Source of the DNA: an uncultured Bacteroidales bacterium
GTDB taxonomy: Bacteria > Bacteroidota > Bacteroidia > Bacteroidales > Paludibacteraceae
Direction of reading: 5' to 3'
DNA length: 17,996 bases
Assembly (NCBI GenBank): GCA_903929065.1
Contig: CAIYTJ010000657.1
Coordinates: 1 to 17,996 of the forward strand
Part shown: piece by piece, positions 1-7,567 of the stretch
Layout of the letters: each line of letters starts with the position of its first letter
Numbering within the stretch: the first letter of the stretch is position 1
Translations under genes and position numbers: made by a program
Notes under the pieces: model-generated
What the model saw: only the letters and a program-made list of their open reading frames with translations
Databases searched by the model: none
What the model was told of the DNA's origin: nothing

Positions 1-1384
1 AGCCCGGATAAATACCCAATAATAAAATACTGAAAGTAATAATAGCCAGCGTGATTTTTACAATCATTGAAACAGTTGGTAATGTGATATTGTTGGTTTG
101 TGAAAACATGGTATTAATAACTCTTAAGTAATAATATAAGCCTATAACGCTGTTGATAATCATGGCAAATATCAAAATCCATAACCCGGATTTCATACCT
201 TCCAGAATCAAATAAAATTTGGAAATAAATCCGGCTGTGATTGGAATTCCGGCTAGCGATAACATGCAAAGTGTAAGCACAGCGGCTGTCCATGGTTTTT
301 TCCAGAAAAGACCTTTAAAATCAATGATTTCTTCCATTTCAACATCTTTTGTTGAAAGCAATGAAATCACTCCGAAAGCTCCGATGGTGGTAATGAAATA
401 AGTAATCAGATAAAATATTGCTGACTGAATACCTTTATTGCTGCCGGTTAACAAGATGATAATCAGATAACCCATATTGGCAATGGATGAGTAGGCGAGG
501 AGCCGTTTGATGTTTTTCTGCTGAATGGCCAGTATATTTCCTACAAACATGGAAAGAATGGCAATGCCTGAAATAACAAGGAAAATGGATTGGTTTTCAA
601 ATCCTTTAATATTGAAGAAGAATCGGATAAACACTGCCATGACGGCACCTTTCGAAACGGTTGCAATATACGACGAAACCGGAGCCGGTGCGCCTTGATA
701 AACGTCGGGTGTCCACATGTGAAACGGAACCAACGCCAGTTTGAAACCAATTACAACCAACATCATGCCGAAACCGTAAATAAATAACGGCGGTAATTTG
801 GACAGATGAGTCATTGCTGAAACGATGGCAGAAAATTGCATGGTTCCAAATGTCAGGTACATCAATCCCATGCCAAAGAGTAAAAAGGCAGAAGAAACCG
901 ATGCCAGTATCAGGTATTTTATTCCTGCTTCAATGGAACGGTCTTTCGATTTTTCAAAAGCAATGAGTATATACAGCGAAAGTGTCAACGTTTCAATTCC
1001 CAGAAAGAAAAGAATGAAATGATTGGCAACAGCCAGCAAGGCGGCTCCCAGGGTGGATGTGAAAATAATAATGTAATATTCTTCGCGGATTCCATCCAAC
1101 TGTTTCAAATAACTATACGAAAGGAGCGTGACCAGCAAAGCTGAAATAAGAATAATTCCAAGGAAAAACAAACTGTAGCTGTCGATTATAAATAAAGGTG
1201 CTATTGAATGAGGAATAATTGGAAGAATGTAGAAAATTGATGCAATAGCTGTAATAAAAGCCAACACAGAAAAGCCAAACACCACTTCATAATTCCTGTA
1301 AATAGAAATTACAATCATGATGATAATGGGCGCCATGGCCAGTATCATAAAAGGAGTTAAGCTCAGAAAGTCTGTATTGGTCAT
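1..1384 (-). CDS. nuoN: NADH-quinone oxidoreductase subunit N (partial, 3' end beyond window)
   Basis: NuoN is one of the three antiporter-like membrane subunits of complex I and takes part in proton pumping coupled to quinone reduction. I translated this frame from the ATG at 1384: it is open to the left edge, giving about 461 residues starting MTNTDFLSLTPFMILAMAPI. It is almost entirely hydrophobic. Family motifs seen are PFHMWTPDVYQGAPAPV, with a following SKGA lysine, and the broken-helix region LLAYSSIANMGYL. The last visible residues, LLGIYPG, match the usual ending of NuoN, so probably only some 15-25 residues are missing. The start lies 16 bases after the nuoM stop, and it is the last gene of the operon visible here. 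Confidence 0.95.
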   Translation of the reverse strand, partial: MTNTDFLSLTPFMILAMAPIIIMIVISIYRNYEVVFGFSVLAFITAIASIFYILPIIPHSIAPLFIIDSYSLFFLGIILISALLVTLLSYSYLKQLDGIREEYYIIIFTSTLGAALLAVANHFILFFLGIETLTLSLYILIAFEKSKDRSIEAGIKYLILASVSSAFLLFGMGLMYLTFGTMQFSAIVSAMTHLSKLPPLFIYGFGMMLVVIGFKLALVPFHMWTPDVYQGAPAPVSSYIATVSKGAVMAVFIRFFFNIKGFENQSIFLVISGIAILSMFVGNILAIQQKNIKRLLAYSSIANMGYLIIILLTGSNKGIQSAIFYLITYFITTIGAFGVISLLSTKDVEMEEIIDFKGLFWKKPWTAAVLTLCMLSLAGIPITAGFISKFYLILEGMKSGLWILIFAMIINSVIGLYYYLRVINTMFSQTNNITLPTVSMIVKITLAIITFSILLLGIYPG

Positions 1385-1400
1385 AAATGAGGTTAATTTG

Positions 1401-2924
1401 TTAGTTAGTTGATTGGTTGATTGGTTGAGTCATGATAAATGTCTTGTTTCCTGATTCCTGGCTCTTGGTTCTTTCAAGTGTTTTCAACAAAGAAGGTTTG
1501 GCAACATCAAAAACCGGTTGTGGGAAAAGTCCAAGCACAACTATTATGATAACCAGCGAAACTGAAACAACTTTTTCGCGAATGCTTAAATCATTCATTT
1601 TCCAGTCGGTGTTTTTCTTGCCAAAGAAAACTTTTTGTAAAATCCGTAACGAGTAAAGCGTGGCTGCAATCAATCCCACACAAGCCAGAACAGACATTAA
1701 AACATTTACTTTAAAGGCGCCAATTAAAATCAACAGTTCGGCAATAAAGTTTCCCAATCCCGGCAAACCCAACGAAGCCATGGCGAAAATCAACCCTATT
1801 GCACCCATAAACGGAGCTTTTTCCCACAGTCCGCCCATTTGGTTGATGTCGCGGGTATGAATCCGCTCCGAAAGTTGTCCCGCCATGATAAATAATGCGC
1901 CGGTGCTGATTCCGTGGGCAATCATTTGCATCACTACGCCTTGGTAGGCCAGTTCGTTGAAGGAAAAAATCCCCAACATCACGAACCCCATGTGACTCAC
2001 GCTGGTATAAGCAATCAGCCGTTTCAAATCGGTTTGTGCAAAAGCCAGTTTGGCTCCGTACAGAATGCCGAGAACTCCAAGTGCCATTCCGATTGGTGCA
2101 AATGATTGTGTTGCCGAAGGGAAAAGTGGAACTACAAAACGAAGCAACCCGTATGCACCTGTTTTCAATAACAAAGCTGCCAGAATCAGACTTCCTGCTG
2201 TCGGTGCTTCGGAGTGAGCGTCCGGCAACCAGTTATGCAGCGGAACCACCGGCAGTTTGACCAGAAAGGCAGCCAGAAATCCCGACATAATCAGCATGGC
2301 GGTGGTTGGTGACATTTGCGTTCCAAGCAATTGATTATAATCGAATGTGTAAATGCCGGTCGAATCTCCGTGCACAAAATAGAGTGCCAGAATAGAAATG
2401 AACATCAACAAACCGCTTGCCTGTGTGTATAAAAAGAATTTGTAAGACGCTTTGGTGCGGTTTTCATGCCCCCAAATGCCGATTAAAAAGTACATGGGAA
2501 CGAGCATCAATTCCCAGAAAAAGTAGAACAGGAACAGGTCGAGTGAAATAAAAACACCGATAATTCCCGCTAAAATCAACAGCAGATTGAAATGAAAGAA
2601 TCCGACTTTGCTATTGATTTCTTTCCACGAAATAATGACGGCAATAATTCCCAGAAAAAAAGTAAGCAACAGCATGAGCAAACTTAATCCGTCCAATGCC
2701 AAATGCAGCCCGATACCGAATTGCGGAATCCAGTTGGACTGAATGTCAATCAGCCATTTGGTGTTGAAAGTAGTTGTCTGGAACAGAATCAAAACTAAAA
2801 GTGTCAGGTCAATGCCTAATGCGACCAACGAAATAACCCGTGGCAAAACAGCACTCCAGTTTCCTGCCAGCCATGCCAGAAAAGCACCTGCCAAAAGAAT
2901 TACTATGAGATAAATCAGTATCAT
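1401..2924 (-). CDS. nuoM: NADH-quinone oxidoreductase subunit M
   Basis: NuoM is the middle antiporter-like proton-pumping subunit of the complex I membrane arm. The 507-residue protein is a multi-span membrane protein. The conserved glutamate is E138 in FFWELMLVPMYFLIGIWG and the conserved lysine is K223 in LVKLPVVPLHNWLPDAHSEA. AYTSVSHMGF marks the later broken helix. The start overlaps the nuoL stop as ATGA (2921-2924), which suggests translational coupling. After the family-like FPQPVFDVAKPSLLKTL, the last roughly 24 residues (ERTKSQESGNKTFIM, then TQPINQSTN) are hydrophilic. They are encoded by low-complexity repeats of the kind found in the operon spacers, so this tail is probably not conserved. 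Confidence 0.97.
   Translation of the reverse strand: MILIYLIVILLAGAFLAWLAGNWSAVLPRVISLVALGIDLTLLVLILFQTTTFNTKWLIDIQSNWIPQFGIGLHLALDGLSLLMLLLTFFLGIIAVIISWKEINSKVGFFHFNLLLILAGIIGVFISLDLFLFYFFWELMLVPMYFLIGIWGHENRTKASYKFFLYTQASGLLMFISILALYFVHGDSTGIYTFDYNQLLGTQMSPTTAMLIMSGFLAAFLVKLPVVPLHNWLPDAHSEAPTAGSLILAALLLKTGAYGLLRFVVPLFPSATQSFAPIGMALGVLGILYGAKLAFAQTDLKRLIAYTSVSHMGFVMLGIFSFNELAYQGVVMQMIAHGISTGALFIMAGQLSERIHTRDINQMGGLWEKAPFMGAIGLIFAMASLGLPGLGNFIAELLILIGAFKVNVLMSVLACVGLIAATLYSLRILQKVFFGKKNTDWKMNDLSIREKVVSVSLVIIIVVLGLFPQPVFDVAKPSLLKTLERTKSQESGNKTFIMTQPINQSTN
1411..1473 (-). repeat. Spacer-type low-complexity repeats inside the nuoM 3' end
   Basis: On the plus strand GATTGGTT occurs twice in tandem (1411-1418, 1419-1426). 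Its complement AACCAATC is the octamer that recurs in non-coding spacers at 5739-5762 and 12107-12138. Bases 1442-1473 read on the minus strand as a run of AAGA, GAACC, GGAATC and GAAAC words, resembling the CTTGGTTCT repeat between nuoE and nuoF. Both segments lie in frame inside nuoM and encode its last residues. Origin as intergenic repeat is inference. Confidence 0.6.
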
Positions 2925-4798
2925 TTAGTCAACATTAAGGTTAATATAAAAGCGATGCCAATGGCAAATGAAAGTAAGTACCATCTCAGTTTTCCGTTCT
3001 GGGCAATGCTCAGAAAATGATTTCCCCAAATAGCCAGTCTGGAAATGGAGATATTCAGCTGATCAAAAATGTCTTTTTTGTCAATTTCCGCCAGCCATAC
3101 AATTGGTTTTACAAATAAAACATCATAAACTTTATCAAAACCAAATCCTTTTTCGAAGAAATGATTCAACCGGCTGTGATTAAATGCCTCGATATATGCC
3201 GGTTTTTTAAAGTAAAAGCGATACGCAAGGTAAATTCCGATTGATGCAATTAAAGCCGAAATCAATTGAAACAGCCATTCAAGTTGTTCAACGTTTTTGA
3301 TAGCAATATTGGGCAACGTGTTGTTTACCAAATTGGAAAATAAATGAAAGTTTCCCATTGAAGTTGGTAATTCAATAAAACCTCCGATAACTGATAATGT
3401 TGCCAGAATAATCAACGGAACGGTCATCAGTTTACCTGCATTGAAAGTTGGTTCGGTTTTGGCTTCACCAAAGAACGTTATAAAAATCATCCTGAACGAG
3501 TAAAGAGCAGTGAGGAAAGCCCCAATGATTCCGGCAAACCACAGTACCATTCCACCGGAATTGGAAGAAAAAGCAAACCAGAGAATGGCATCTTTGCTAT
3601 AAAAATCGGCAGTAATCAATGGCAGAGCCGAAAGGGAAGCCGAACCAATCAGAAAAGTCCAGAAAACGACTGGCATCCTTTTTCTCAGGCCACCCATTTT
3701 GAAAATATCATGTTCTTCATTCAACACTAAAATAACCACTCCGGCAGCAAGGAAAAGCAATGCCTTGAAGAATGCATGGATCATAAAATGAAATATCGCT
3801 GCAGAATAAGCACCAACACCTAACGCCAAAAACATATAGCCAATCTGGCTGATGGTGGAATACGCCAGAATCCGTTTCAGATCGTGTTGCGCCAATGCGC
3901 TGAAACCGGCAATCAATAAAGTCAAAGCACCAATGATGGCGATGATTGTTTGCACAATAGGAGCAAGGCTGAACAAGACATTGGTGCGTGCAATCAGATA
4001 CACTCCGGCGGTAACCATGGTGGCGGCATGAATCAGCGCACTCACGGGCGAAGGTCCGGCCATAGCATCGGGTAGCCAGGTTTGCAACGGTAACTGCGCC
4101 GATTTTCCCAACGCACCGCCCAGCAATAAGGCAGCTGTAATTACCGCCAATGATGAACCTATGGCCCATTTTGCCGAAGCAAGATGCATGATGTCCTGAA
4201 TATTGAATGTGCCGAAACTGAGGAACAGAATAAAGATGCCAATAATCATAGCGGTATCACCAATTCGGGTAATGATGAATGCTTTTCGGGCAGCAGCTCC
4301 GTTGGCCGGTTCTTTATACAAAAAACCAATTAGCAAATAACTGCATAAACCGACGCCTTCCCAACCGAGATACATGAGCAGGATATTATCCGCCAAAACC
4401 AGTATCAGCATGGAACTGACAAATAGATTCATGTACGCGAAAAACCGTGTGAATCCTTCGTCGTTGGCCATAAAACCAATGGAATAAATATGAATAAGAA
4501 ACCCAACAAACGTAATGACAAAAATGAAAACCAGCGAAAGCGAGTCAAGTCGGAAAGCTATATTTGCCGTCAGGTTTCCGACATGCAGCCATTGCCATAT
4601 AACCACAGAATACGATTTTGTTTCCGGCAATGATTTTATGAAACTGATTCCAACAATGATAGTCAGCAAAGCAGCCACACCAATTGAGCCTGCACCGATC
4701 CAACCTGCCACTTTTCGGGAGAGTTTTCCCCCAAAAAGAACCAGAATCAGAAAACTAAGCAGTGGCAAAGCCGGTATTAATACAATTAGATTTGTCAT
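2921..4798 (-). CDS. nuoL: NADH-quinone oxidoreductase subunit L
   Basis: NuoL is the distal antiporter-like proton-pumping subunit of complex I and carries the long lateral helix at its C-terminus. The 625-residue product is near the usual length for the family. E147 in LGWEGVGLCSYLLIGF and K232 in ALGKSAQLPLQTWLPDAM correspond to the functional E144 and K229 of E. coli as I recall them, both with an offset of three. HAATMVTAGVYL and AYSTISQIGYM are further family motifs. The C-terminal part (about residues 470-625) fits the lateral-helix region, ending in a last transmembrane segment. It overlaps nuoM by four bases and follows nuoK after a 39-base AT-rich spacer. Confidence 0.98.
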   Translation of the reverse strand: MTNLIVLIPALPLLSFLILVLFGGKLSRKVAGWIGAGSIGVAALLTIIVGISFIKSLPETKSYSVVIWQWLHVGNLTANIAFRLDSLSLVFIFVITFVGFLIHIYSIGFMANDEGFTRFFAYMNLFVSSMLILVLADNILLMYLGWEGVGLCSYLLIGFLYKEPANGAAARKAFIITRIGDTAMIIGIFILFLSFGTFNIQDIMHLASAKWAIGSSLAVITAALLLGGALGKSAQLPLQTWLPDAMAGPSPVSALIHAATMVTAGVYLIARTNVLFSLAPIVQTIIAIIGALTLLIAGFSALAQHDLKRILAYSTISQIGYMFLALGVGAYSAAIFHFMIHAFFKALLFLAAGVVILVLNEEHDIFKMGGLRKRMPVVFWTFLIGSASLSALPLITADFYSKDAILWFAFSSNSGGMVLWFAGIIGAFLTALYSFRMIFITFFGEAKTEPTFNAGKLMTVPLIILATLSVIGGFIELPTSMGNFHLFSNLVNNTLPNIAIKNVEQLEWLFQLISALIASIGIYLAYRFYFKKPAYIEAFNHSRLNHFFEKGFGFDKVYDVLFVKPIVWLAEIDKKDIFDQLNISISRLAIWGNHFLSIAQNGKLRWYLLSFAIGIAFILTLMLTK

Positions 4799-4837
4799 TG
4801 GTTTCTTTAATTATGCATTGTGAATTATACATTGACA
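4799..4837. repeat. AT-rich low-complexity spacer between nuoK and nuoL
   Basis: This 39-base gap contains TTAATTATGCATTGTGAATTATACATTGA, split here as TTAATTATGCATTG and TGAATTATACATTGA. These are two imperfect copies of an AATTATxCATTG word. It resembles the AATTCAT repeat between nuoB and nuoCD. No promoter or hairpin is evident. Confidence 0.4.
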
Positions 4838-5146
4838 TCAGTCCTTTAATTTATTAATCTTATCTACATCCAGTGTTTTGAAATGATGATAAACCTGTAG
4901 AATCAAAGCCAGTCCGATGGCGACTTCTACCGCCGTTACCGCCAGAATAAAGATAAACATCACTTGTCCGTCGGGTTGATTCCAGTGTCGTGCCGCAATG
5001 ATAAAAACCAGTCCGGCGCTGTTGAACATGATTTCGATGGACATAAGCATGAATACCAGATTCCGGCGTACGAGCAATCCAATCAATCCCAGAAAGAACA
5101 GGATTCCGGCAAACAATATTTGAGTTTCAACAGGTACAGTCAGCAT
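4838..5146 (-). CDS. nuoK: NADH-quinone oxidoreductase subunit K
   Basis: NuoK is the small three-helix membrane subunit of complex I and a relative of MrpC and MnhC. The protein is 102 residues, close to the usual 100. Two buried glutamates, E38 in MSIEIMFNSAG and E74 in AVEVAIGLALI, match E36 and E72 of E. coli with an offset of two. They belong to the charged axis used in proton translocation. The start lies four bases after the nuoJ stop, so the two genes are probably translated together. Confidence 0.97.
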   Translation of the reverse strand: MLTVPVETQILFAGILFFLGLIGLLVRRNLVFMLMSIEIMFNSAGLVFIIAARHWNQPDGQVMFIFILAVTAVEVAIGLALILQVYHHFKTLDVDKINKLKD

Positions 5147-5150
5147 AGTT

Positions 5151-5669
5151 CTATTTTTTTTCGAGAAAACGGTGTAACACTTTTTTCTTTTGGCTTCCCA
5201 AATGATACGCCCCGATAACGCCCGCCATCAAAAGGATGGCTGCAATTTCCACCGCCAGCAAATAGGTGGAAAATAAGGATATTCCTACTTGTTTGGGTTG
5301 TATGAGCTGGGCTCCGGCAACTGCGGTCGGCATGTTTCGCAAAGCAAGTATCAAATCGCCCAGCAAAATCGCCGCCAATATGGATGGAATAATCCACATG
5401 CTCGGATTCAGCCATTGTTTTTCCTGCTTATGCTCCAGCCCGATATTCAGCATCATGGTTACGAAAATGAACAGCACCATGATAGCACCGGCATAAATAA
5501 TCACTTCCAGGGCGGCTATAAATGGCGCATCCAATAAGTAAAACACTACTGAAATGGCCAGCAATGATAATATCAAAAACAGCAACGAATGAATTGCATT
5601 CCTGCCCGAGATAGCCATAATCGTTGAGATGATGGCAATGCCTGCTGATATGTAAAAGAAAATATCCAT
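5151..5669 (-). CDS. nuoJ: NADH-quinone oxidoreductase subunit J
   Basis: NuoJ is a membrane subunit of complex I, the ND6 homologue. It links the quinone-site region to the antiporter-like subunits. The 172-residue protein has about five hydrophobic segments. The diagnostic stretch is ALEVIIYAGAIMVLFIFVTM, which forms the helix with a pi-bulge in known structures. The C-terminus is basic and polar (GSQKKKVLHRFLEKK). Downstream nuoK begins four bases later. Upstream is a 102-base repeat-rich spacer after nuoI. Confidence 0.97.
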   Translation of the reverse strand: MDIFFYISAGIAIISTIMAISGRNAIHSLLFLILSLLAISVVFYLLDAPFIAALEVIIYAGAIMVLFIFVTMMLNIGLEHKQEKQWLNPSMWIIPSILAAILLGDLILALRNMPTAVAGAQLIQPKQVGISLFSTYLLAVEIAAILLMAGVIGAYHLGSQKKKVLHRFLEKK

Positions 5670-5771
5670 CTTTTTAATTTACAATTTATCAATTTACAAT
5701 TGAATACCAATTCCAATTCCAATTCCAATAAACTTATGAACCAATTAACCAATCAACCGATTAACTACAAC
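5670..5771. repeat. Repeat-rich spacer between nuoI and nuoJ
   Basis: Three kinds of short tandem repeat fill this gap on the plus strand. AATTTAC words occur at 5676-5682 and 5691-5697 with a degenerate copy between. The hexamer CCAATT occurs three times plus CCAAT (5707-5729). An octamer AACCAATT, AACCAATC, AACCGATT lies at 5739-5762. The octamer recurs near 12107-12138 and, on the opposite strand, within the nuoM 3' end. No open reading frame or terminator-like hairpin is evident. Confidence 0.75.
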
Positions 5772-6287
5772 TCACGGCATTAAATCCTTCACATCCACCG
5801 GAGTTTCTTCGTTTTTGCCTTCGCCTTTTCCTTTCACGCCCATATCCACACCGGCTTCTTTGTGAAAATTATAGCCGTGGTATTTTCCTTCGCCGTCGAT
5901 AAGCAAATGTTCTTTTTCATAAACCATATTTTGGCGGTCGTATTCTGCCATTTCAAAATCAGGAATGAGTTGAATGGCATACGTAGGACAGGCTTCCTCG
6001 CAGAATCCGCAAAAAATACAGCGGGAGAAATTTATCCTGAAAAATTCCGGATAACGTCTGCCGGTTTCATCCTCGGTGGCCTGAAGCGAGATGCAATCGA
6101 CAGGACAGGCTGCCGCGCAAAGGTTGCAGGCCACACAACGTTCGTTGTGATCGGCATCGCGGGTCAGAACGATTCTTCCCCGGTACCGTGGAGGCAAATA
6201 AGGCTTTACCTCCGGATATTCTATCGTTTCCGTTTTGTGGAAAATATGTAGAAAAGTCAGCCATATAGTGCGAAGAATGCTGAACAT
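5772..6287 (-). CDS. nuoI: NADH-quinone oxidoreductase subunit I (two 4Fe-4S clusters)
   Basis: NuoI carries clusters N6a and N6b, which pass electrons from NuoG towards the terminal N2 cluster of complex I. The protein is 171 residues. The first ligand set is C51, C54 and C57 with C61 (CVACNLCAAACP). The second is C90, C93 and C96 with C100 (CIFCGFCEEACP). Each set donates its last cysteine to the other cluster in ferredoxin-type folds. An amphipathic N-terminal helix (MFSILRTIWLTFLHIF) fits membrane docking. The charged C-terminal extension ending PVDVKDLMP resembles the E. coli protein as I recall it. It starts 26 bases after the nuoH stop. Confidence 0.98.
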   Translation of the reverse strand: MFSILRTIWLTFLHIFHKTETIEYPEVKPYLPPRYRGRIVLTRDADHNERCVACNLCAAACPVDCISLQATEDETGRRYPEFFRINFSRCIFCGFCEEACPTYAIQLIPDFEMAEYDRQNMVYEKEHLLIDGEGKYHGYNFHKEAGVDMGVKGKGEGKNEETPVDVKDLMP

Positions 6288-6313
6288 AGTCTTTTGTTTT
6301 TAAGTATAAAAAA

Positions 6314-7258
6314 TCATTTAAAGAAAATCAATACTGCTCCGGTAATCAACAGATTCAGCAGAGCCAATGGCAACAAAATTTTCCATCCGAATTCCATCAA
6401 CTGGTCGTAGCGAGGGCGGGGCAACGACGCCCTGAGCAAAATAAACACGCAAATCAACACCATGGTTTTGAACAAAAACCAGAAAACGGGTGGCAGAAAT
6501 GCCGGGCCTAACCATCCACCGAAAAACAGGGTGGCCATGATGGCTGAAATGAGCGTAATGCCGAGGTATTCGCCCACGAAAAACATTCCGAACTTCATCC
6601 CCGAATATTCCGAGTGATAACCCGCCCCTAGTTCGCCTTCGGCTTCGGGAATATCGAACGGCAGGCGGTGTGTTTCCGCCAATCCGGCGATAAAGAATAC
6701 GATAAATCCAACGAATTGAGGGAAAATAAACCAACCGTGTTTTTGTGCCAGCACGATGGAATTGAAACTGAAACTATCGGCCATCATCACCACGCCCATA
6801 AGCGAAAGTCCCATGAACACTTCGTAGGTAAGCATTTGTGCCGAAGCCCGCATGGCGCCGATAAGTGAATATTTATTGTTCGAAGCCCAACCCCCCAACA
6901 CGATGCTGTACACTCCGAGCGAAGAATTTCCAAGGAAAAACAGGATACCGATATTGGAATCGAAAACCAGGAAACCCGGACCAAACGGGATGACGGAAAA
7001 AGTCAGCAAAATGGTTATCATGAGGATGCCGGGAGCCATTACAAATACCGGACGGTCGGAAAACGGCGGCACCCAGTCTTCTTTGAAAAATAATTTGATG
7101 GTATCGGCTATCACCTGAAAGAGTCCGAACGGTCCGACGCGATTGGGTCCGAGCCTGTCCTGCCATACGGACAATAACCTTCGCTCTACCCAAATCAGCC
7201 CAGCGGCTATGGATAAAGGAATTAAAAGTACGCCCAATATGATAAAAACAAATTTCAT
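6314..7258 (-). CDS. nuoH: NADH-quinone oxidoreductase subunit H
   Basis: NuoH is the ND1 homologue that forms the entrance of the quinone channel in the complex I membrane arm. It is 314 residues and has the expected pattern of about eight membrane helices. Conserved cytoplasmic loops are visible: the RLGPNRVGPFGLFQVIAD region near residue 40 and RLPFDIPEAEGELGAGYHSE in the middle, a glutamate-rich loop tied to proton coupling. VERRLLSVWQDR near the N-terminus is also typical. The 300 bases upstream, after nuoG, hold the 21-bp repeat array, so nuoH is the least tightly packed gene of the operon. I saw no clear promoter just upstream of its start. Confidence 0.97.
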   Translation of the reverse strand: MKFVFIILGVLLIPLSIAAGLIWVERRLLSVWQDRLGPNRVGPFGLFQVIADTIKLFFKEDWVPPFSDRPVFVMAPGILMITILLTFSVIPFGPGFLVFDSNIGILFFLGNSSLGVYSIVLGGWASNNKYSLIGAMRASAQMLTYEVFMGLSLMGVVMMADSFSFNSIVLAQKHGWFIFPQFVGFIVFFIAGLAETHRLPFDIPEAEGELGAGYHSEYSGMKFGMFFVGEYLGITLISAIMATLFFGGWLGPAFLPPVFWFLFKTMVLICVFILLRASLPRPRYDQLMEFGWKILLPLALLNLLITGAVLIFFK

Positions 7259-7315
7259 TTCAACACTATTTTCATTTCAGTGAACACATTCAAAAAAGTT
7301 GAATATATTGGTTTT

Positions 7316-7567
7316 AAGTCCTAAAATTAGAAAAATAAGTCCCGATATTCAATAATCAAGTTCAATTGTTGAACAAGTAAGTCCAAATATTCAACAAGTA
7401 AGTCCTGGAGTTCAACAAGTAAGTCCGTGACCTCAACATTTAAGTCCCGGAGTTGAATAAGTAAGTCCCGGATCTCAATATTTAAGTCCAGATATTGAAT
7501 AAGTAAGTCCCGGAGTTCAATATCCGGACTTACTTTCTCTACTTCCGGACTTATTTTATCAACTTTC
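7316..7567. repeat. 21-bp-period tandem array with inverted terminal units
   Basis: Ten direct 21-bp units start at 7316, 7337, 7358, 7379, 7400, 7421, 7442, 7463, 7484 and 7505. Each begins AAGTCC (AAGTTC at 7358), has a variable core often reading CGGAGTTCAA, and usually ends AAGT or ATTT. Spacing is exactly 21 throughout. From 7526 the orientation flips: GGACTT, the reverse complement of AAGTCC, occurs at 7526 and 7547, again 21 bases apart and in phase. The last unit overlaps the nuoG stop codon. Units 7421-7504 show a 42-bp higher-order alternation of ATTT and AAGT endings. The array lies wholly between nuoG and nuoH apart from this overlap. Function unknown. Confidence 0.95.
7501..7535. 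other. Hairpin-forming palindrome at the array inversion point
   Basis: AAGTAAGTCC (7501-7510) pairs perfectly with GGACTTACTT (7526-7535). One bulged C follows, then three more pairs (GGA 7512-7514 with TCC 7523-7525) around an eight-base loop. In the nuo transcript it would fold about 25-60 bases after the nuoG stop. No U-tract follows on the minus strand, so a classical terminator is unlikely. Transcript stabilisation or partial attenuation before nuoH is possible but not shown. Confidence 0.6.

Noticed and set aside
3717..4169. A 150-codon minus-strand frame inside nuoL
   Set aside because: It is an out-of-frame reading of nuoL, which is intact with its key residues. The product is a cysteine- and histidine-rich mixture with no family match.
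7501..7535. Rho-independent terminator between nuoG and nuoH
   Set aside because: The stem is good, but no U-tract follows on the operon strand, and the operon continues directly into nuoH.
7316..7567. CRISPR array as an explanation for the 21-bp repeats
   Set aside because: There are no unique spacers of 30-40 bases between units, the repeats are contiguous and degenerate, and no cas gene is nearby.
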